Source: Alphaproteobacteria bacterium | GTDB lineage: Bacteria; Pseudomonadota; Alphaproteobacteria; SHVZ01 | Length of the DNA stretch: 37,282 bases | Assembly (NCBI GenBank): GCA_009694025.1 | Contig: SHVZ01000028.1 | Location: forward strand, 1 to 37,282 | Reading direction: 5' to 3' | Part shown: positions 32,845 to 37,282 of the stretch, one piece after another | Numbering within the stretch: the first letter of the stretch is position 1 | Layout of the letters: each line of letters starts with the position of its first letter | The notes under the pieces: model-generated | What the model saw: only the letters and a program-made list of their open reading frames with translations | Database searches by the model: none | Told to the model about the DNA's origin: nothing | Position numbers and translations under genes: made by a program

Positions 32845-34161
32845 ATGACTGGCATCTACGGAGCCCTGTTTTCCGGCGTGACGGCCCTCAACGCTCAGTC
32901 CCAGAGCATGGCCGCGCTGTCGGACAACATCTCCAACGTGAACACGGTCGGCTACAAGCGCACGGTCGCGCGCTTCTCGACCTTGGTCACCGACACCACG
33001 TCGCGTGCCCGCTACTCGCCGGGCGGCGTCCAGGCCGCGCCCTTCCAGCAGATCGACAAGCAGGGCCTGATCCAGGCCTCGAGCTCGACCACCGACCTCG
33101 CCATCAGCGGCAAGGGCTTCTTCGTGGTCAACACCCGCTCGGCCCAGACCACGACCGGCGCCGAGAACGTTTTCACCCGCGCCGGCGGCTTCACCACCGA
33201 CAAGAACGGCAACCTGATCAACAATGCCGGCTACTTCCTGCAGGGCTACAAGCTCGATACCACCGGCAACTTCCTGACGCCGGCGGGCGTTACGACCAAC
33301 GCGACCGACCTGTTCGCGAACCTGCAGACGATCAACCTCGCCGGCCAGAGCTCGGTCGCGGTTCCCACGCGAAACGTCGGCGTGGTCGCCAACATGCCGC
33401 CGACCACCGGCGTGACACCGACCCAAACGACCAATGTCACGGTCTACGACTCGCTCGGCCAAGCCCAGCAGATGATCCTGACCTGGACGCCGGTTGTGCT
33501 CAACAGCTGGACGGTCACACTCACCTTCAACCCGACCTCGATCACCGCGCCGGCTACCGCCTTCACGGTCATCTTCAACAACGCCGGCCAGATGATCCAG
33601 GTCGGCACCAACACGGTGCCGTCGACCTCGGGCATTCTCGCGGTGTCCGGCATCAATTTCTCGGCCGTGGTCGGCACCGCCGTCGGCGTCACCCAGCCGA
33701 CCACCATCAACCTCAACTTCGGGACCATCGGCCAGGGCAACGGCCTCTCGCAGGTGACGGGGGGCTACAGCGTCAACTCAGTCACCCAGGACGGCGTCGC
33801 GCCTGCCAGCCTCTCAGGCGTTTCGGTCGACGACAGCGGCTTCGTCACGGCCGTCTTCGCCAACGGCCTGTCGAGCCGGATCTTCCGCCTCGCGGTCGCC
33901 ACCTTCCAGAACGCGAACGCGCTTCAGCGCAGGGAAGGCAATGCTTACGCGACGACCGACGTCTCCGGCGATCCGCAGCTCCGTCCGGCCCGCACCGGCG
34001 CCTCCGGCGCGATCTCGCCCTCCTCGCTCGAGAACTCGACGGTCGACCTCGCCGAGGAGTTCACCAACATGATCGTCACCCAGCGCGCCTACACGGCGGC
34101 GACCAAGATCATCACCACCGCCGACGAGATGCTGGACGAGGTCATCCGTCTGAAGCGGTAA
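32845..34161 (+). CDS. flgE: Flagellar hook protein FlgE
   Basis: FlgE polymerises into the hook that joins basal body and filament. The 438-residue protein starts with the axial-protein N-terminal helix (LFSGVTALNAQSQSMAALSDN) and the rod/hook signature ISNVNTVGYKR. The D1/D2 region is Thr- and Asn-rich. The C-terminus is VDLAEEFTNMIVTQRAYTAATKIITTADEMLDEVIRLKR, the typical D0 helix. AAGGAG is placed seven bases before the ATG. The Ser/Thr-rich middle offers many possible O-glycosylation sites, and glycosyltransferase copy H converges on it, overlapping its last 20 bp. It is the last gene of the sigma-54 operon. Confidence 0.96.
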   Translation: MTGIYGALFSGVTALNAQSQSMAALSDNISNVNTVGYKRTVARFSTLVTDTTSRARYSPGGVQAAPFQQIDKQGLIQASSSTTDLAISGKGFFVVNTRSAQTTTGAENVFTRAGGFTTDKNGNLINNAGYFLQGYKLDTTGNFLTPAGVTTNATDLFANLQTINLAGQSSVAVPTRNVGVVANMPPTTGVTPTQTTNVTVYDSLGQAQQMILTWTPVVLNSWTVTLTFNPTSITAPATAFTVIFNNAGQMIQVGTNTVPSTSGILAVSGINFSAVVGTAVGVTQPTTINLNFGTIGQGNGLSQVTGGYSVNSVTQDGVAPASLSGVSVDDSGFVTAVFANGLSSRIFRLAVATFQNANALQRREGNAYATTDVSGDPQLRPARTGASGAISPSSLENSTVDLAEEFTNMIVTQRAYTAATKIITTADEMLDEVIRLKR

Positions 34162-36619
34162 ACCCGGTTCGCCGGGGAGTCGACGCGGCGGGGGGCCGGT
34201 CCCCCGCCGCCTTCGTTTGGTCCCGGCACCAGCGCCGCCACAGCGCCCGGTACACCCGCTCGAGGTTGCGCACCGATCGCCCGGCGTCGCAGAGCCGGGA
34301 AACGGCAACCTCCCCGCGCAGCGTCCGGCGAAGCTGGGCCAAGCCATCGACATCGTCCGACCATTCGGCCGCGCGCGCGACATATCCCGCCTCGTCGAGC
34401 GCCACCCAATGGGGACGATCGACCCGCACCAGCATCGAGGCGGCCCAACGCGACATCATCGTCTGGCCGAGCAACGTCACCACCGGCACGCCCATCCACA
34501 GGGCCTCGAAGGTCGTGGTCGAGCCGTTGAACGGCACCGTGTCGAGGGCGATGTCGACGTGGTTGTAAAGGGCGAGGTGAGCGGCGACCGGATCGGCGGT
34601 GCCGGTGGAGGAGACGATCATCAGGCGCTCGGGGTCGACGCCCTCGGCCCGGAACAAGGAATACAGCCGCTCGCGCAACCGGTTTGAGGCGAAGGCGTTG
34701 CGATACTTCAGCATCAGCCGGGACTTCGGCACGGCTTTCAGCACGCCGGCCCAAAGACGCGCCGTCGCCGGCGTGATCTTCGATGGATTGTTGAAGGAGC
34801 CGAAGGTGATCCGACCTTCGGCGAGCACCGGCGGCGGACCGATCAGCGGAGCGCCGTCGATCGGGCGCTGGATCGAGAAGACCGGCACCCGCACCACTCG
34901 CTCGCTGAAGCGCTCCTCCGACCGGCGCGGGACCACGGTCAGATCGGCGAGGAGATAGCCCATGCCCGGCACGGCGCTGGTGGTGCCGTCATGGGCGCTG
35001 ATCACGACGGGCGCCGGCTGATAGGCGGCGACCAGGCCGCGGTTGCGGTCGAAGTGGCTGGCCAGGACCACCAGGACGTCGACCCCTTCGCGCCGGATCA
35101 GGCGCGCCGCCTCGAAGTCGGAGAGCCCGGCGACCGACCGCCAGCCATCGACCAGGGTCTTCAGCTGCTCGGTGACGTGGTCGGGCTTCTGCACATCGGC
35201 GAAGGCGACGACCTTGAACCGGGCCGCGTCGCGGTCGGAGAGCCACGGCCAAATGTTGCGGGAGATCGGATGGTGGCGGAAGTCGGAGGAGAGATATCCC
35301 ACCGTGAGCCGGCGCTCGGGATCACGGACGTTGGTGTAGGCGACCGCGGCCGAGGGGGCTTTCACGAACTTGGCCGCGAAACGGCGATGCTCGGCGAACA
35401 GCCACGCCGACGAGAACCCGCCGACGTAGAGCATCGAGGCCAGGAGATTGCGGTGGACCTCCAGCACCCCCGGCACCAGCGCGAGCGTGCGACCGTAGCT
35501 CAGCACCGCGCGCTCCGAATCGCCGAGGGCCAGCGTCACGCTGGCCATGTTGTTGTGGGCCTCGGCCATGGCCGGCGCCAAGGTGACCGCCGAGCGGGCG
35601 TGCACCACCGCGGGGTCGAGCTCGCCGGCGGCGCGGAGCGTTGCCGCGAGGTTGGCGTGGAACTCGCCCTGATCGGGCTTGAGCGCCAGCGCTGCCTCGA
35701 GGGCCTCCTTGGCTTCGGCGTAGCGCTCGCGGTCGTGCAGCCACCGACCGAGGCCGTTGCTGGCCTCGGCAAGGGTCGGCCTTACGGCAAGAGCCCGACG
35801 GAAGACCACGCCGGCGTCGTCCTGACTCAGGCCGCCCATCAGCGCGTTGCCGAGATTGTTGTAGACTTCGCCGAGGGCGGGGGCGATCGCGGCCGCTCGG
35901 CGGAAGGCCGCGGCCGCGATGTCGCCGCGCCGTTGAGCGAGTAGGACATTGCCGCGGTTGTTGTGAAATTCGGCCGAGAGCGGGTCGCGCTCGATGCCCT
36001 CGTCGTAGAGGACGAGCGCCTGTTCGAGCCTGCCGGCATCCTGGTGGATCCCGGCAAGCTTGAGCCGGGCGTCGCGGGCGTTCGGATCGAGCCTAAGGGC
36101 GCCGCCGAGCGCCTTGGCCGCGCCGGCGAATTCGCGCGACGCCGCCAGCAGCGTGCCGAGGGAGGCCTGGGCGGCGGCGTTGAGCGCCTCGATCGTCGCA
36201 GCCCGCCGGGCCCGTTTCAGCGACGTCGCATATTCGGCGGTCGCCTGAGCGACCAGGCTGAACGTCGACCAGGCGTCGGCAGTGGCCGGGTCCAAGGAGA
36301 GGGCCCGCCGAAGCGCAGCACCCGCTTCGGCCGGACGCCCGACGCTCATCGCCGCCAGGGCGTGATCGGCATGAAACTGGGCGATCAGCGGCGCGGCGGC
36401 AGCGGCCTTCGCGAGATCGGGCAGCGCCTCTGCCGGCCGGCCGGACTGGAAGGCGGCAAGACCGGCCAGATGAAGGGCGTCGGCGTTGTCCGCGACTCGC
36501 GCCAAAGCCCGACGGTAGTACCCCTCGGCCTCGGCGATCCGACCGTCACGGTGGGCTGCGAGCCCCTCCTCGATCAGCGCCGCCGCCGCCCGCCCGACCT
36601 CGGTTCCCCCAGCTCGCAT
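34142..36619 (-). CDS. TPR-GT41 protein glycosyltransferase, copy H, with the longest TPR array
   Basis: An 825-residue paralogue with about ten or eleven TPR units (residues 15-395), the longest array in the window. The catalytic region has VGYLSSDFRHHPISRN with His450, LASHFDRNRG and QPAPVVISAHDGTTSAVPGM. FGSFNNPSKITP, LMLKYRNAF and DIALDTVPFNGSTTTFEALW follow. GRVGAS of other copies is replaced by SRWAAS. It stands alone on the minus strand between flgE and sciP, not in the train, so it has its own promoter. The last 28 residues are a Pro/Thr/Arg-rich tail not seen in other copies, and its end overlaps flgE by 20 bp. Start ATG 36619. Its placement next to flgE makes hook or filament a plausible acceptor. 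Confidence 0.87.
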   Translation of the reverse strand: MRAGGTEVGRAAAALIEEGLAAHRDGRIAEAEGYYRRALARVADNADALHLAGLAAFQSGRPAEALPDLAKAAAAAPLIAQFHADHALAAMSVGRPAEAGAALRRALSLDPATADAWSTFSLVAQATAEYATSLKRARRAATIEALNAAAQASLGTLLAASREFAGAAKALGGALRLDPNARDARLKLAGIHQDAGRLEQALVLYDEGIERDPLSAEFHNNRGNVLLAQRRGDIAAAAFRRAAAIAPALGEVYNNLGNALMGGLSQDDAGVVFRRALAVRPTLAEASNGLGRWLHDRERYAEAKEALEAALALKPDQGEFHANLAATLRAAGELDPAVVHARSAVTLAPAMAEAHNNMASVTLALGDSERAVLSYGRTLALVPGVLEVHRNLLASMLYVGGFSSAWLFAEHRRFAAKFVKAPSAAVAYTNVRDPERRLTVGYLSSDFRHHPISRNIWPWLSDRDAARFKVVAFADVQKPDHVTEQLKTLVDGWRSVAGLSDFEAARLIRREGVDVLVVLASHFDRNRGLVAAYQPAPVVISAHDGTTSAVPGMGYLLADLTVVPRRSEERFSERVVRVPVFSIQRPIDGAPLIGPPPVLAEGRITFGSFNNPSKITPATARLWAGVLKAVPKSRLMLKYRNAFASNRLRERLYSLFRAEGVDPERLMIVSSTGTADPVAAHLALYNHVDIALDTVPFNGSTTTFEALWMGVPVVTLLGQTMMSRWAASMLVRVDRPHWVALDEAGYVARAAEWSDDVDGLAQLRRTLRGEVAVSRLCDAGRSVRNLERVYRALWRRWCRDQTKAAGDRPPAASTPRRTGFTASDG

Positions 36620-36682
36620 GGGGCCAGAAGATAGGGGCCGTAGCCGACCCTGTCACTTGCCGCAGCACCAAAATCCTCCACG

Positions 36683-36698
36683 TTGAGAGTTTCTTAAC
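36683..36698 (+). promoter_or_regulatory. CtrA-like binding site upstream of sciP
   Basis: TTGA, seven bases, TTAAC. It matches the CtrA consensus TTAA-N7-TTAA(C) except for one base in the first half. It lies 51 bp before the sciP start and also upstream of copy H on the other strand, so either gene might be CtrA-controlled. In Caulobacter sciP is a known CtrA target. Confidence 0.6.
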
Positions 36699-36748
36699 CC
36701 TTGAGGTCCATGCTCTCGAGGCCTGCAACCGACCAACTGCGGAGCCCC

Positions 36749-37033
36749 ATGACTGCGAACCTGCACTTTCCATCTCCCCGATCGACCCCGGCCAGATTGC
36801 GCGAACTCCCGCCGGCCGACACCCGGCGTTGGGTTGCCCGACGGAAGGCCCAAGTGGTCGCCGCCGTTAACGTTGGCGTCCTCACCCTCGAGGACGCGTG
36901 CCGGCGCTACGACCTCTCGGTCGAGGAGTTTCAGGCCTGGGAACAGGCGCTCACCAAGCATGGGCTCAGGGGCCTGAGGACGACCCGCATCGCCGCCTAC
37001 CGATCGAGGACCGTGTCGACCGCCGACGACTGA
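36749..37033 (+). CDS. sciP: SciP-type CtrA inhibitory protein (DUF1153)
   Basis: A 94-residue protein with the DUF1153 sequence: LPPADTRRWVARRKAQVVAAV, then GVLTLEDACRRYDLSVEEFQAW and LTKHGLRGLRTTRIAAYR. In Caulobacter SciP is a helix-turn-helix protein that binds DNA and blocks CtrA-dependent transcription in G1 cells. The start at 36749 has GGAG four bases upstream; an ATG at 36710 is in frame but lacks a site and adds residues unlike the family. From memory, sciP lies beside flgE in Caulobacter too, so the neighbourhood is conserved, here with copy H inserted. Its upstream CtrA-like box suggests feedback control. Confidence 0.9.
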   Translation: MTANLHFPSPRSTPARLRELPPADTRRWVARRKAQVVAAVNVGVLTLEDACRRYDLSVEEFQAWEQALTKHGLRGLRTTRIAAYRSRTVSTADD

Positions 37034-37065
37034 CCGGCCACAGGCGCCGCCGAGCGCCGTACGGA

Positions 37066-37110
37066 ATTATTCTCGCTTTCTAAGAAAAATTTCATAAAAT
37101 TTTATAAAAA
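37066..37110. other. AT-rich stretch after sciP
   Basis: A sharply A+T-rich run in otherwise G+C-rich DNA, with the 12-bp perfect palindrome ATAAAATTTTAT at 37094-37105. It lies between sciP and the right terminal repeat and has no gene. It may be an insertion target, a transcription end or a promoter for what lies beyond. Confidence 0.5.
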
Positions 37111-37138
37111 GAGGGTTCTCCCAGGCGGCGATTTGAGT

Positions 37139-37282
37139 TAGCCCGAATTATTCATCGGGGCGCTGATATTGGGCTGGCGGATGTAGCGTAATCCGTTGAT
37201 TTCGTGTAAGATTTTGGTGTCTAGACAAAGTCTTCCACGCCTCGCCGGAGTGCCACACCCGCCATGCAGGACGATAGCCTTC
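37139..37282. repeat. 144-bp terminal inverted repeat, right copy
   Basis: Exact reverse complement of 3-146, base for base, from TAGCCCGAATTATTC inward to the window edge. It carries the same partial open frame on the minus strand. See the left copy for interpretation. Confidence 0.85.
37148..37282 (-). CDS. 3' end of a possible transposase gene, second copy (5' part outside the window)
   Basis: The minus-strand reading gives the same 44 residues as 3-137 and the same stop. Both partial genes point into the window. Coding is plausible but unproven from so short a piece. Confidence 0.35.
   Translation of the reverse strand, partial: EGYRPAWRVWHSGEAWKTLSRHQNLTRNQRITLHPPAQYQRPDE

Noticed and set aside
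1..37282. tRNA, rRNA, riboswitch or prophage genes
   Set aside because: None recognised on either strand by reading; intergenic gaps are too short for most of them.

Overview
The window looks like an alphaproteobacterial chromosome fragment, most plausibly from a Rhodospirillales-type organism. It is very G+C-rich. It carries a SciP/DUF1153 regulator with a CtrA-like box, a DUF1217-type flagellar protein known to me only from alphaproteobacteria, two sigma-54 promoter matches, and a leucyl-transferase of the Bpt type. No tRNA, rRNA or CRISPR array was seen. Both ends carry the same 144-bp sequence in opposite orientation, with what looks like the 3' end of a transposase gene. The piece is therefore either flanked by two inverted copies of a mobile element or ends at a repeat where assembly stopped.

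Layout: 265-4170 (+) holds the stator genes motA and motB, then bpt and an orphan TRAP-type binding protein. 4185-8517 (-) is a tightly coupled run: sugar-nucleotide epimerase, ModE-like HTH protein, recO, parC. 8581-28063 is a glycosylation island. It opens with a divergent TPR/GT41 glycosyltransferase (+) and a large DUF1217 flagellar protein with flagellin-like segments (+). A long minus-strand gene train follows (26994 down to 12842): six TPR/GT41 enzymes, one GT4-like enzyme and one FkbM-type methyltransferase. The island closes with a second epimerase (+). 28067-34161 (+) returns to flagellar genes: a radical SAM enzyme and the hook genes fliK, flgD and flgE, each of the two units preceded by a clean sigma-54 element. 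An eighth TPR/GT41 enzyme (-) lies between flgE and sciP.

Reading of the whole: a flagellar locus into which eight O-GlcNAc-transferase/SPINDLY-like glycosyltransferases, two sugar-nucleotide epimerases, a methyltransferase and a radical SAM enzyme are woven. The simplest inference is post-translational glycosylation, with further tailoring, of flagellin, hook or the flagellin-like DUF1217 protein. No flagellin gene is in the window, so the acceptor is not shown directly. The most unusual items are the number and diversity of GT41 paralogues, the flagellin-like modules inside the DUF1217 protein, the two mirror-image epimerase/GT41 divergent pairs at the island borders, and the sigma-54 site that puts the radical SAM gene under apparent flagellar control.
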